Origin: JBFHNV01 sp041593595
GTDB lineage: Bacteria > Pseudomonadota > Gammaproteobacteria > HK1
Reading direction: 5' to 3'
NCBI GenBank assembly: GCA_041593595.1
Contig: JBFHNV010000113.1
Span: 1 to 19,014 of the forward strand
DNA length: 19,014 nucleotides
In this document: one piece after another, positions 6,362 through 13,784 of the stretch
How positions within the stretch are numbered: the first letter of the stretch is position 1
How the letters are laid out: each line of letters begins with the position of its first letter
Position numbers and translations under genes: made by a program
Notes under the pieces: model-generated
Database searches by the model: none
Told to the model about the DNA's origin: nothing
The model's input: only the letters and a program-made list of their open reading frames with translations

Positions 6362-8269
6362 ATGAGACTGCGGCTACGACCGAGGCTGGCGCACGTGTTC
6401 GGTCGCCTGCGCAGCCGGTCCGCGGCATTCGTCCACGATCTGCTCATGGTGCCTGCCGCGTGGATGGGTGCCATCTGGCTGCGCTTCAACCTGGAGGCGG
6501 TTCCGGAGGTCTACCTGAACCGGACGCTGGCGGTGCTGCCGCTGGTGATGTTGATCCAGGGCGCGGTGTTCTGGTACTTCGGGCTCTACCGGGGCGTCTG
6601 GCGCTTCGCCTCGATTCCCGATCTGCTGCGCATCCTGCGCGCCATCGTCGTGGGCGTTTGCCTGATCGCGCTGGTGCTGTTCCTGGTCACTCGCATGCAG
6701 GACCTCCCCCGCTCGGTGTTCCCGCTCTACGCGCTGCTCCTGGTGCTGCTGCTCGGCGGGCCGCGCCTGCTCTACCGGTGGATCAAGGACCGGTCGCTCT
6801 ATGAGTCGCCCGGGCGCACGACGCTGGTCGTGGGCGCGGGACGCGCCGGCGAGATGCTGGTCCGGGACCTGCTGCGCAACCCGGCGTTCGGGTACCGGCC
6901 GGTGGGCTTCATCGACGACGACCAGGCGAAGAAGGGGCGCGAGATCCACGGTGTGCGGGTGGTCGGCAACGTGACCAAGATCCCGCGCCTGGTGGAACGC
7001 CTTCGGGTGGACTTCGTCCTGATCGCCATCCCGTCGGCGAACTCCCGTCAGATGCGGCGAATCGTGGAGTTCTGCGAGCGCGCGGGCGTGCCCATGAAGA
7101 CCTTGCCGGGGATCAAGGATCTGCCCTCGGGCCGCGCTGGCCTCGGGGCGCTGCGCGAGATCCACATCGAGGACCTGCTGGGCCGCGAGCCCGTATCGCT
7201 CGACTGGAGCGCGATTGCCGAGGGGATCACGGCCCGCACGGTGCTGGTGACGGGCGGCGGAGGCTCCATCGGCGCCGAGCTGTGCCGGCAAATCGCCCGC
7301 CTCGAGCCGGCCCGTGTCGTGATCTTCGACGCCAGCGAGCTGAACCTGTACCAGGTGGATCGCGAGCTGCGCCACGCGTGGCCCGAGCTCGAGCTGCACG
7401 CACTGCTCGGCGACGTGTGCGACCCCGTGGCGCTGGAACAGGCGTTCTCGAGATTCCGCCCCGCGCTGGTGCTGCACGCGGCGGCATACAAGCACGTGCC
7501 GATGCTCGAGCACCAGGCGCGCCAGGCGGTGCGCAACAACGTCCTCGGCACCCGCCGCACCGTGGCCGCCGCCGTGCGCCACGGATGCGAGACCTTCGTG
7601 CTCATCTCCACCGACAAGGCGGTGAATCCCGGCAACGTCATGGGCGCCAGCAAGCGCCTGGCGGAGGTGTTCTGTCAGAACATGAACGCACAGGTGAACG
7701 GCACGCGCTTCATCACGGTGCGCTTCGGCAACGTGCTGGACTCCGCAGGCAGCGTCGTACCCCTGTTCCGCGAGCAGATCGCCCGCGGCGGTCCGGTGAC
7801 CGTCACTCACCCCGAGGTGAAGCGTTACTTCATGACCATCCCCGAGGCGTGCCAGCTCATCCTGCAGGCGGCGTCGGTGGGACAGGGTGGCGAGGTGTTC
7901 GTGCTGGACATGGGCGAGCCCGTCAACATCAGCTACCTCGCGCGGCAGATGATCCTGCTCGCCGGCAAGACGCCCGGTGTCGACGTCTCCATCACCTTCA
8001 CCGGTCTGCGACCCGGCGAGAAGCTGTTCGAGGAGCTGTTCCATCCGAGCGAGGCCCTGCGCCAGTCCAGCCACGAGAAGCTCCTGCTGGCGCGCTTCCG
8101 GGAGGTGGACTGGGCCCGGTTCGAGCAGGGGCTGAACGGCCTCGAGCGGGCGTGCGATGCGGGCGACGAGAACGAGATACGGCGAATGCTCGCCACCCTG
8201 GTGCCCGAGTTCAGCGCCGCGTCTGCACGCGAAGACAAGGTGATTCCCATCGAGCGCGCCCGCCAGTGA
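6362..8269 (+). CDS. wbpM: Membrane-bound nucleotide-sugar 4,6-dehydratase (WbpM/FlaA1-like)
   Basis: The protein has 635 residues. Residues 20-135 contain about four membrane helices. Residues 150-270 form a CoA-binding-like Rossmann domain (TLVVGAGRAGEML at 154-166). Residues 292-600 form the catalytic SDR domain with TGGGGSIG at 297-304. The catalytic STDKAV (416-421) is followed by NVMGASKR, with Met427 where classical SDRs have Tyr and Lys431 conserved. This Met-x3-Lys variant is the hallmark of WbpM/FlaA1 enzymes, which convert UDP-GlcNAc to UDP-4-keto-6-deoxy sugars. The length matches the family. The intermediate would go to the epimerase/reductase and then the transferase encoded just upstream. 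The 60-base spacer ahead holds a purine-rich GGGGACGGGG as a loose ribosome binding site. Confidence 0.9.
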   Translation: MRLRLRPRLAHVFGRLRSRSAAFVHDLLMVPAAWMGAIWLRFNLEAVPEVYLNRTLAVLPLVMLIQGAVFWYFGLYRGVWRFASIPDLLRILRAIVVGVCLIALVLFLVTRMQDLPRSVFPLYALLLVLLLGGPRLLYRWIKDRSLYESPGRTTLVVGAGRAGEMLVRDLLRNPAFGYRPVGFIDDDQAKKGREIHGVRVVGNVTKIPRLVERLRVDFVLIAIPSANSRQMRRIVEFCERAGVPMKTLPGIKDLPSGRAGLGALREIHIEDLLGREPVSLDWSAIAEGITARTVLVTGGGGSIGAELCRQIARLEPARVVIFDASELNLYQVDRELRHAWPELELHALLGDVCDPVALEQAFSRFRPALVLHAAAYKHVPMLEHQARQAVRNNVLGTRRTVAAAVRHGCETFVLISTDKAVNPGNVMGASKRLAEVFCQNMNAQVNGTRFITVRFGNVLDSAGSVVPLFREQIARGGPVTVTHPEVKRYFMTIPEACQLILQAASVGQGGEVFVLDMGEPVNISYLARQMILLAGKTPGVDVSITFTGLRPGEKLFEELFHPSEALRQSSHEKLLLARFREVDWARFEQGLNGLERACDAGDENEIRRMLATLVPEFSAASAREDKVIPIERARQ

Positions 8270-9135
8270 CGCCGCCGCTGCGCAAGGCCGTGTTCCCCGT
8301 GGCGGGGCTCGGCACCCGCTTCCTCCCCGCCACCAAGGCGAGCCCGAAGGAGATGCTGCCGGTGGTGGACAAGCCCATCATCCAGTACGCCGTGGAGGAG
8401 GCGCTGGAGGCCGGCATCACCGATCTGGTGTTCGTCACCGGGCGCACCAAACGTGCCATCGAGGACCACTTCGACCGCAGCCCGGAGCTCGAGGCAGAGC
8501 TCGAGCAGCGCGGCCGCACCGAGGTGCTCGCCGCGGTGCGCAGCATCCTGCCGCCGGAGGCCAACTGCATCTACATCCGCCAGCCCGAGCCCCTGGGCCT
8601 GGGACACGCGGTGCTGTGCGCGCGCCCCGCGGTGGGCGACGAGCCGTTCGCCGTGCTGCTGCCCGATGACCTGATCCATCACCCGGAGCAGGGCTGCACC
8701 GCGCAGATGGCGCAGGCGTTCGCCGACACCGGCTCCAGCGTGGTGGCGGTGCAGGACGTACCGGCGGACGCCACGGATCGCTACGGCATCGTCAGCGTGG
8801 ACGACGCCGGCGCGCGTCTCTCGCGCATGCGCGGCATCGTGGAGAAGCCGAAGCCGTCCCAGGCGCCGTCCACGCTGGGCGTGGTGGGCCGTTACGTGCT
8901 CACGCCCGCCATCTTCGAGGAGCTCATGCACACACGGCGCGGGGCCGGCGGCGAGATCCAGCTCACCGACGCCATCTCCTCGCTGATGCGCTCGCAGCCG
9001 GTATACGCCTTCCGCTTCCGTGGCCGGCGCTTCGACTGCGGCAACAAGGCGGGGTTCCTGGAGGCCACGGTGCGCCTGGCGCTGGAGCGCGAGGACCTGC
9101 GCGGGCCGCTGCAGGCCGTGCTGGATTCGCTCTGA
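8266..9135 (+). CDS. galU: UTP-glucose-1-phosphate uridylyltransferase
   Basis: The 289-residue protein begins KAVFPVAGLGTRFLPATK, then SPKEMLPVVDKPIIQYAVEEA, the nucleotidyltransferase signature of bacterial GalU. Further family blocks are IYIRQPEPLGLGHAVLCA, LLPDDLI (metal-binding Asp), GIVEKPKPSQAPS and GGEIQLTDAI. It makes UDP-glucose from UTP and glucose-1-phosphate in the cytoplasm, feeding the UDP-glucose dehydrogenase at the window's left edge. The start is taken as GTG 8266, which overlaps the stop of the preceding gene (GTGA). The ribosome binding site is weak, consistent with translational coupling. The length is normal for the family. Confidence 0.95.
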   Translation: MTPPLRKAVFPVAGLGTRFLPATKASPKEMLPVVDKPIIQYAVEEALEAGITDLVFVTGRTKRAIEDHFDRSPELEAELEQRGRTEVLAAVRSILPPEANCIYIRQPEPLGLGHAVLCARPAVGDEPFAVLLPDDLIHHPEQGCTAQMAQAFADTGSSVVAVQDVPADATDRYGIVSVDDAGARLSRMRGIVEKPKPSQAPSTLGVVGRYVLTPAIFEELMHTRRGAGGEIQLTDAISSLMRSQPVYAFRFRGRRFDCGNKAGFLEATVRLALEREDLRGPLQAVLDSL

Positions 9136-9157
9136 GGGCCCTGCTCCGGCGCCGCCC

Positions 9158-9676
9158 GTGGCCCGCTACCACGACCCCGGCGCCGAGCTGATGCGCGCCC
9201 TGCAGGCGCACCTGCGCTGGCTGCGTTCCGAGGGCAGGGAGGGCGAGCGTCTGGTGCTGCAGGGGGTGGACCTCGCGGAGCTGCGCCTGGCGGGCCTCAA
9301 CCTGGAGAACGCGGACCTGGGCGGCGCGCGGCTGGTGGGCGCACAGCTCGCCCAGGCGCGCCTCGCCGGGGCGCGGCTGTTCCGCGCCGATCTCACCCGC
9401 GCGCGGCTCATGCACGCGGATCTCGCGCGGGCGAACCTCATCGGCGCCTGCCTGGACCGGGCGGAGCTGATGGGTGCGGGTCTCGAGAGCTGCAAGCTCA
9501 ACCTGGCGCGCCTCACCGGCGCGGACCTCTACGACGCCAACCTCTCGGGTGCGGACCTCACCCGTGCCGATCTCACCGGGGCGGATCTGCGCAAGGCCCG
9601 CCTGGACGGCGCCCGGCTGGAAGGCGCGGTGCTGGAGGGTGCGAACCTGGAGGGCGTGCGCGGACTCACGCCCTGA
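9158..9676 (+). CDS. Pentapeptide-repeat protein, Leu-type, 27 uninterrupted repeats
   Basis: The protein has 172 residues from GTG 9158; ATG 9191 is an alternative start. After a 30-residue helical N-terminus, Leu occurs at every fifth position from residue 34 to residue 164 without a break. That gives 27 consecutive pentapeptides of the A(D/N/R)LxG type. The family folds as a right-handed quadrilateral beta-helix; here it would have nearly seven turns with Leu facing inward. There is no signal peptide or membrane segment, so it is probably cytoplasmic. Some relatives (MfpA, Qnr) mimic DNA and bind gyrase, but those use mainly Phe at the central position, so that role should not be assumed. 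It starts 22 bases after galU and may be read with it. Function unknown. Confidence 0.85.
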   Translation: MARYHDPGAELMRALQAHLRWLRSEGREGERLVLQGVDLAELRLAGLNLENADLGGARLVGAQLAQARLAGARLFRADLTRARLMHADLARANLIGACLDRAELMGAGLESCKLNLARLTGADLYDANLSGADLTRADLTGADLRKARLDGARLEGAVLEGANLEGVRGLTP

Positions 9677-9700
9677 TCCGGGTCCCGCGGGCCGCGTTCG

Positions 9701-9730
9701 TTGCCCGCCTTCGAACGTCGGTGCTACATT
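9701..9730 (+). promoter_or_regulatory. Candidate sigma-70 promoter for the lactonase-like gene
   Basis: TTGCCC (9701-9706) and TACATT (9725-9730) match the -35 and -10 consensus at 4 of 6 positions each, with an 18-base spacer. The site is in the only sizeable gap between galU/pentapeptide gene and the next gene. It would start transcription near 9737. Moderate match, no experimental support. Confidence 0.4.
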
Positions 9731-9731
9731 G

Positions 9732-9765
9732 GCACCGCTCCTGATCCACGCCCATTGAGCGGTGC
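9732..9765 (+). promoter_or_regulatory. Leader hairpin upstream of the lactonase-like gene
   Basis: GCACCGCTC (9732-9740) and GAGCGGTGC (9757-9765) form a perfect 9-bp stem with a 16-base loop. It sits just after the candidate promoter and 15 bases before the ribosome binding site at 9781. It could act on mRNA stability or, as DNA, as an operator. It does not match any riboswitch class I know. Confidence 0.45.
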
Positions 9766-9796
9766 GCGGGAGCGCCGCCAGGAGGAGGGGAACAAG

Positions 9797-10651
9797 ATGA
9801 TCAAGAAGCTTGCTGCGGCGACGGTCGCGGCCGCCGTGCTCGCCGGCGGAGCGGCCCATGCGGCGTCCTGTGACGGAATGAAGCTCTACCAGGTCTCGAG
9901 CGGAACCCTGACCCTGGACAAGAGCGGTCTCACGAAGGGCGTGGACATCGGCAAGATGTTCACCATTCCGGTGGCCATGTACATCGTCGATCACCCGCGG
10001 GGTGTGGTGGTGTTCGACACCGGGAACGCCGACGACGTCTCCGGCGACGGCTGCGTCGCCTACTGGGGCAAGGGGCTCTGCGACGCGATCTCGCCGAAGC
10101 AGAGTCGGGACGAGGTGATCGATCGCCAGCTGCAGAAGTTCGGCTACACGACGGACCAGGTGAAATACGTCGTCTACTCCCACTTTCACCTGGATCACGC
10201 CGGCAACATCGAGCTTTTTCCCAAGGCGACCCACGTCACCCAGCGCGCCGAGCTGGAGTTCGCGTGGTGGCCGGAGAAGTGGTTCGCGGGCGCATACGTC
10301 ATGAAGGACTACGACGAGACCCGGGACTACAACTTCTGGGAGCTGTCCGGGGACTTCGATCTGTACGGTGACGGGTGCATCACCGTGCTGAGCAGCCCGG
10401 GGCACACCCGGGGTCACCAGTCGCTGATGGTGAGGCTGCCGAAGACCGGAACCCTGATCCTCGCGGGCGACGCCATCTACACCAGTGAGAACCTGGCAGG
10501 CGTGCCCCTGGGCTATGCGGTCAGCGTGTCCGACGCGGAGAAGTCGAGGGAGCGGCTGAAGATGTTCCGCGATGCGAACCAGGGCGAAATCTGGTTCAGC
10601 CACGATCCGGTGCAGTACGACTCGCACAAGCACGACGCCGCCTACGACTGA
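9797..10651 (+). CDS. Exported metallo-beta-lactamase-fold hydrolase, N-acyl-homoserine lactonase type
   Basis: The protein has 284 residues. It has an excellent ribosome binding site (GGAGGAGGGG, 9781-9790) and a Sec signal peptide (MIKKLAAATVAAAVLAGGAA then HA, cleavage near residue 22). The metal site is complete: SHFHLDHAG with H129, H131, D133 and H134, then H203 in SPGHTRGH, D225 in LAGDAIY and H269 in FSHD. The arrangement and the FDTGNADD segment fit the AttM/AiiA-like lactonase group, which opens the homoserine-lactone ring of quorum-sensing signals with two zinc ions. A signal peptide is unusual compared with the cytoplasmic AiiA type and suggests a periplasmic or secreted enzyme. 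Other lactones are possible substrates. The ABC transporter genes begin 14 bases after its stop, so it may be the first gene of that operon. Confidence 0.8.
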   Translation: MIKKLAAATVAAAVLAGGAAHAASCDGMKLYQVSSGTLTLDKSGLTKGVDIGKMFTIPVAMYIVDHPRGVVVFDTGNADDVSGDGCVAYWGKGLCDAISPKQSRDEVIDRQLQKFGYTTDQVKYVVYSHFHLDHAGNIELFPKATHVTQRAELEFAWWPEKWFAGAYVMKDYDETRDYNFWELSGDFDLYGDGCITVLSSPGHTRGHQSLMVRLPKTGTLILAGDAIYTSENLAGVPLGYAVSVSDAEKSRERLKMFRDANQGEIWFSHDPVQYDSHKHDAAYD

Positions 10652-10664
10652 CCGCCGGCATCCG

Positions 10665-11675
10665 GTGAACGGCACCGCTGCGCCTGCGGCGGTGCCGGCC
10701 GGGCGTGAGCCGCTCGGTGGGGATGCCCTCGCCCGCGTCGAGCTCGCGGGGATCCGCAAGTCGTTCGGCCCCCGCCGTGTCCTCGACGGGGTGGACCTGC
10801 GCGTCCACGCCGGCGAGATCGTGGGGCTGATCGGGCCCAACGGCAGCGGCAAGACCACCGCCCTGCGCATCGTCGCCGGCTTCCTCTCGCCGGACGCCGG
10901 CACGGTGCGCGTGTGCGGCATTGAAATGGGGCCCGACTCGCGCGCGGCCCGCGCCTGCATCGGCTACCTGCCCGAGCGCCCGCCCCTCTACGACGCGCTG
11001 ACCGTGATCGCATACCTCGAGTTCATTGCCGCGGCCAAGGCGATTCCCCGGGCGAAGCGGGCGCCGTCCGTGGCACGGGTGCTGGACGCCTACGAGCTCG
11101 GCGGCGTGCGCGGCAGACCCATCGGGCGCCTGTCCAAGGGCTTTCGCCAGCGCGTCGGCCTGGCCCAGGCGACGCTGGGGGAGCCGGCGGTGCTGCTGCT
11201 GGACGAGGCCACCAGCGGCCTGGATCCAATGCAGACCGTCGAGGCGCGGCGGCACATCGCCCAGGGCAGCGCCGGGCGCGCCGTCATCTTCAGCACCCAC
11301 GTGCTGCAGGAGGCCGCGGCCCTGTGCACCCGCGTGGTGGTGATGCACGCGGGACGGCTGCTGGCGGTGGACCGGCCGGCGGCCGGGCAGGGTGACGTGC
11401 AGCAGATCGACGTGGAGCTCGCCGGCATCGACGTCGCCGGGGCCGCCGCGCTGCTCGAGGCGGTGCCGGGCGTCGCGTCGGTCAGCCCCGTGCCGGCGGC
11501 AAGCGTCGACGGCGTGCGCCTTCGGGTGGAGGCGAGCGCCGGCGACGCGGTTCGCGAGCGCATCGCCCGCGCCAGCGCCGCCCGGGCGGGCCTGCGCGAG
11601 CTCACGGTGCACCGGCCGAGCCTCGAAGAGCGCTTCGTGCAGCGCATCGCCGACGCCCGTGCGATCGGGGAGTGA
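10665..11675 (+). CDS. ABC transporter ATP-binding protein (GldA-like)
   Basis: The protein has 336 residues from GTG 10665; GTG 10692 is an alternative and the first 20 or so residues are not conserved-looking. All nucleotide-binding motifs are present: Walker A GPNGSGKT (57-64), signature LSKGFRQR (156-163), Walker B VLLLDEATSGLD (176-187) and the H-loop His212. After residue 230 a C-terminal domain of about 100 residues with VELAGIDVAGAAALLEAVPG and a final LTVHRPSLEERFV resembles those of ABC-2/GldA-type exporters. It powers the permease encoded next, at the cytoplasmic face of the inner membrane. With the GldG-like and DUF4340-like genes it forms the set often called a gliding-motility-type ABC system. 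Such systems occur in many bacteria that do not glide, and their substrate is unknown. Confidence 0.9.
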   Translation: MNGTAAPAAVPAGREPLGGDALARVELAGIRKSFGPRRVLDGVDLRVHAGEIVGLIGPNGSGKTTALRIVAGFLSPDAGTVRVCGIEMGPDSRAARACIGYLPERPPLYDALTVIAYLEFIAAAKAIPRAKRAPSVARVLDAYELGGVRGRPIGRLSKGFRQRVGLAQATLGEPAVLLLDEATSGLDPMQTVEARRHIAQGSAGRAVIFSTHVLQEAAALCTRVVVMHAGRLLAVDRPAAGQGDVQQIDVELAGIDVAGAAALLEAVPGVASVSPVPAASVDGVRLRVEASAGDAVRERIARASAARAGLRELTVHRPSLEERFVQRIADARAIGE

Positions 11676-11679
11676 CGCG

Positions 11680-12390
11680 ATGAGCGGATTCACCGCCGTG
11701 TTCGTCAAGGAGCTGCGGCAGTACTTCGCGACGCCCATTGCCTACGCGCTGATGGCGGTCTTCTGGGCGCTTGCCGGCTACTACTTCAGCTTCAACGTGT
11801 TCTTCGTGAACGTGGCGCAGATGGTCAACGCCTTTCACAACATGAGCATCCTGATGCTCCTGGTCATGCCGCTGTTGACCATGCGCGTCTTCGCGGAGGA
11901 GAACCGCACGGGAACCGCCGAGCTGCTGCTCACCCTGCCGCTGGACGAGTCGGGTGTGGTGCTGGGGAAGTTTGCCGCCGCGCTCGTCCTGCTCGTGCTG
12001 ATGCTGGCCGGCACCGCAGCGGCGCTGGTGCCACTCACGCTGTTCGGCGAGCCGGACCTGGGTCCCGTGGTGGGCGGCTACATCGGCGTGTTCCTGATGG
12101 GCTGCACCTTCATCGCCATCGGCGTGCTCGTGTCGTCGCTGTGCAGCAATCAGCTGGTGGCGGCGCTGGTGAGCTGGGCAATTCTGGTCTTGCTGTGGTA
12201 TGTGGACTACCTGTCCGGCCTCGACGTGAGCTTTGCGCTGAGCGCGACGGTGCGCCACCTTTCGTTCTCCAGTCACTACACCGATCTCATCCGCGGCGTG
12301 CTGCCCGTGCCTGCCATCGTCTACCTCACCGGGATCGTGGTTTGGACCCTGACCTTGACGATACAGATCCTTCGCCTGCGCCGGGTCTGA
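11680..12390 (+). CDS. ABC-2 type permease (GldF-like)
   Basis: The protein has 236 residues with six hydrophobic segments. It opens FTAVFVKELRQYFATPIAYA, the usual beginning of GldF/NosY-like permeases, with TAELLLTLPL in the cytoplasmic coupling region around residue 80. The length matches GldF. ATG 11680 lies four bases after the ATPase stop. It forms the membrane channel of the ABC system with the neighbouring ATPase. The end overlaps the likely start of the GldG-like gene. Confidence 0.88.
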   Translation: MSGFTAVFVKELRQYFATPIAYALMAVFWALAGYYFSFNVFFVNVAQMVNAFHNMSILMLLVMPLLTMRVFAEENRTGTAELLLTLPLDESGVVLGKFAAALVLLVLMLAGTAAALVPLTLFGEPDLGPVVGGYIGVFLMGCTFIAIGVLVSSLCSNQLVAALVSWAILVLLWYVDYLSGLDVSFALSATVRHLSFSSHYTDLIRGVLPVPAIVYLTGIVVWTLTLTIQILRLRRV

Positions 12391-13784
12391 CGCCGGGGCG
12401 CCGGTGGCTGCGTCGGCTGTCCCTGTGGCTGCCGGTGATGGCCACGCTGGCGCTCGTGGTGGCAGCCAACCTGTGGGCGCTGCGCGATCCCGTGCGCTTC
12501 GATCTCACCAGCGGTGACGTCTATTCCATCTCGCCGCAGACCCGCCGCGTCATCGAGTCCCTGAGCGACCCGGTGACGATCACCTACTTCTACGACCTGC
12601 GCAGCAAGGGCCTCCTGGATGCGAAAGCGCTCCTCGAGCAGTACGCCGACCTCTCGGATCAGATCACCTTGCGGGCCTACGATCCGGCCCTGCAGCCGGC
12701 CGAGGCACGGCGCCACCAGGTGCATTTCGCGGGCACCCTGGTGGTGGAATCCAGGGGGCGGCGCATCGTCAGCTCCGGCGCCTACGAGGCGGACTTCACC
12801 AACGCGCTGCTGCGCGCCACCAAGAACGCGGCCCAGAAGATCTGCTTCACCGACGGGCACGTGGAGAGCGACCCCTTCAGCCTGGCGAGCCATGACCACA
12901 TGGAGGACAGCCGGGGCCAGGGACACGGCCACTCCACCGGGGGCCGTCCCCTGGAGGTGCACGAGCGCCACGGCATGGGCATGGCCCGGGACGCGCTGGA
13001 GACGCTGGGCTACGAGGTCGCCAGCGTGCTCCTCGTGCAGCAGCCGCATGCCCTGGCGGGCTGCTCCGTGGTGGTGATCGCCTCGCCCCAGCGACCCTTC
13101 CTGCCGCGGGAGGTGGACCAGCTCGTCGACCACCTCCTGGCCGGCGGGCGGGCCGTCCTCCTGCTCGAGCCGGCGGTGGAGCATGGGCTCGAGCGGGTCC
13201 TCGACCTGTTCGGCATCGTCATGAGCCGCGCCGGGATCGTCGATCCCGAGGCGCACTACTGGACCGACCCGGGGACGCCCGCGGTGAGCCGCTACGCCCG
13301 TCACCGGGTGACCCGCAACCTGCCGCTCACCTTCTTTCCCGGCGCCGCGGCCCTGGCGGCCCGCCCGGGCGGGATCCCCGACGACGTGCGGGTGACGCCC
13401 CTGGTGCGCAGCAGCGCCGGCTCCCGGCTCGAGACTGCCGCCCGGGCCGGGGACGATGCCAGCCGGGAGCGCCCGCGAGACATCATGGTCCATGCCAGCA
13501 AGCGGCTCGCGGGCGGCGACATGGCGAGGGTCCTGGTGGCCGGCGACGGGGACTTCGCCAGCAACTCGTTCTTCCCCGTCCTCGGCAACGGGCAGCTGTT
13601 CTTGAACGCGGTGAGCCACCTGGCCGAGCAGGAGGATCTGATCGACATCCAGCCACGCAGCTACGCGCTGCCCCGCATGGAGCTGAGCAACCGGCAGATG
13701 ACCTTCACCTTCGTCGCCAGCGCCATCGTGCTGCCGGCCCTGGTGCTGCTCTCGGGCCTCGTGGTGTGGTGGCGCAGCCGGTGA
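12342..13784 (+). CDS. GldG-like auxiliary ABC transporter protein with His-rich insertion
   Basis: From TTG 12342 the product has about 480 residues. A membrane helix (LSLWLPVMATLALVVAANLW) is followed by RFDLTSGDVYSISPQTRRVI, the diagnostic start of GldG/ABC-type uncharacterised transport proteins. A large extracytoplasmic domain includes the GATase-like blocks VVVIASPQRPFLPREVDQLV and VLVAGDGDFASNSFF. A second helix (VASAIVLPALVLLSGLVVWW) and RSR end the protein. Residues about 184-210 form an insertion with six His in 27 residues. The start is uncertain: the first ATG (12438) falls inside the first helix and would remove its positive flank. TTG 12342, with GGGA at 12331-12334, overlaps the permease gene by 49 bases; CTG 12387 overlaps its stop. 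It probably works with the permease in an export or envelope-assembly process of unknown cargo. Confidence 0.82.
   Translation: MDPDLDDTDPSPAPGLTPGRRWLRRLSLWLPVMATLALVVAANLWALRDPVRFDLTSGDVYSISPQTRRVIESLSDPVTITYFYDLRSKGLLDAKALLEQYADLSDQITLRAYDPALQPAEARRHQVHFAGTLVVESRGRRIVSSGAYEADFTNALLRATKNAAQKICFTDGHVESDPFSLASHDHMEDSRGQGHGHSTGGRPLEVHERHGMGMARDALETLGYEVASVLLVQQPHALAGCSVVVIASPQRPFLPREVDQLVDHLLAGGRAVLLLEPAVEHGLERVLDLFGIVMSRAGIVDPEAHYWTDPGTPAVSRYARHRVTRNLPLTFFPGAAALAARPGGIPDDVRVTPLVRSSAGSRLETAARAGDDASRERPRDIMVHASKRLAGGDMARVLVAGDGDFASNSFFPVLGNGQLFLNAVSHLAEQEDLIDIQPRSYALPRMELSNRQMTFTFVASAIVLPALVLLSGLVVWWRSR

Noticed and set aside
1138..8269. Exosortase/PEP-CTERM-type EPS locus
   Set aside because: An asparagine synthase-like amidotransferase also occurs in those loci, but there is no exosortase, PEP-CTERM protein or PEP-CTERM-type chain-length gene here, and WbpL/WbpM-type genes point to an O-antigen-like pathway.
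9158..9676. Qnr/MfpA-type gyrase-protecting protein
   Set aside because: The central position is Leu throughout with no Phe pattern and no loop insertions, so only the fold can be claimed.
8963..10960. Long minus-strand frame of 665 codons opposite galU, the pentapeptide gene and the lactonase gene
   Set aside because: Pure antisense shadow of GC-rich coding DNA; the product is low-complexity and spans three clear + strand genes plus a promoter region.
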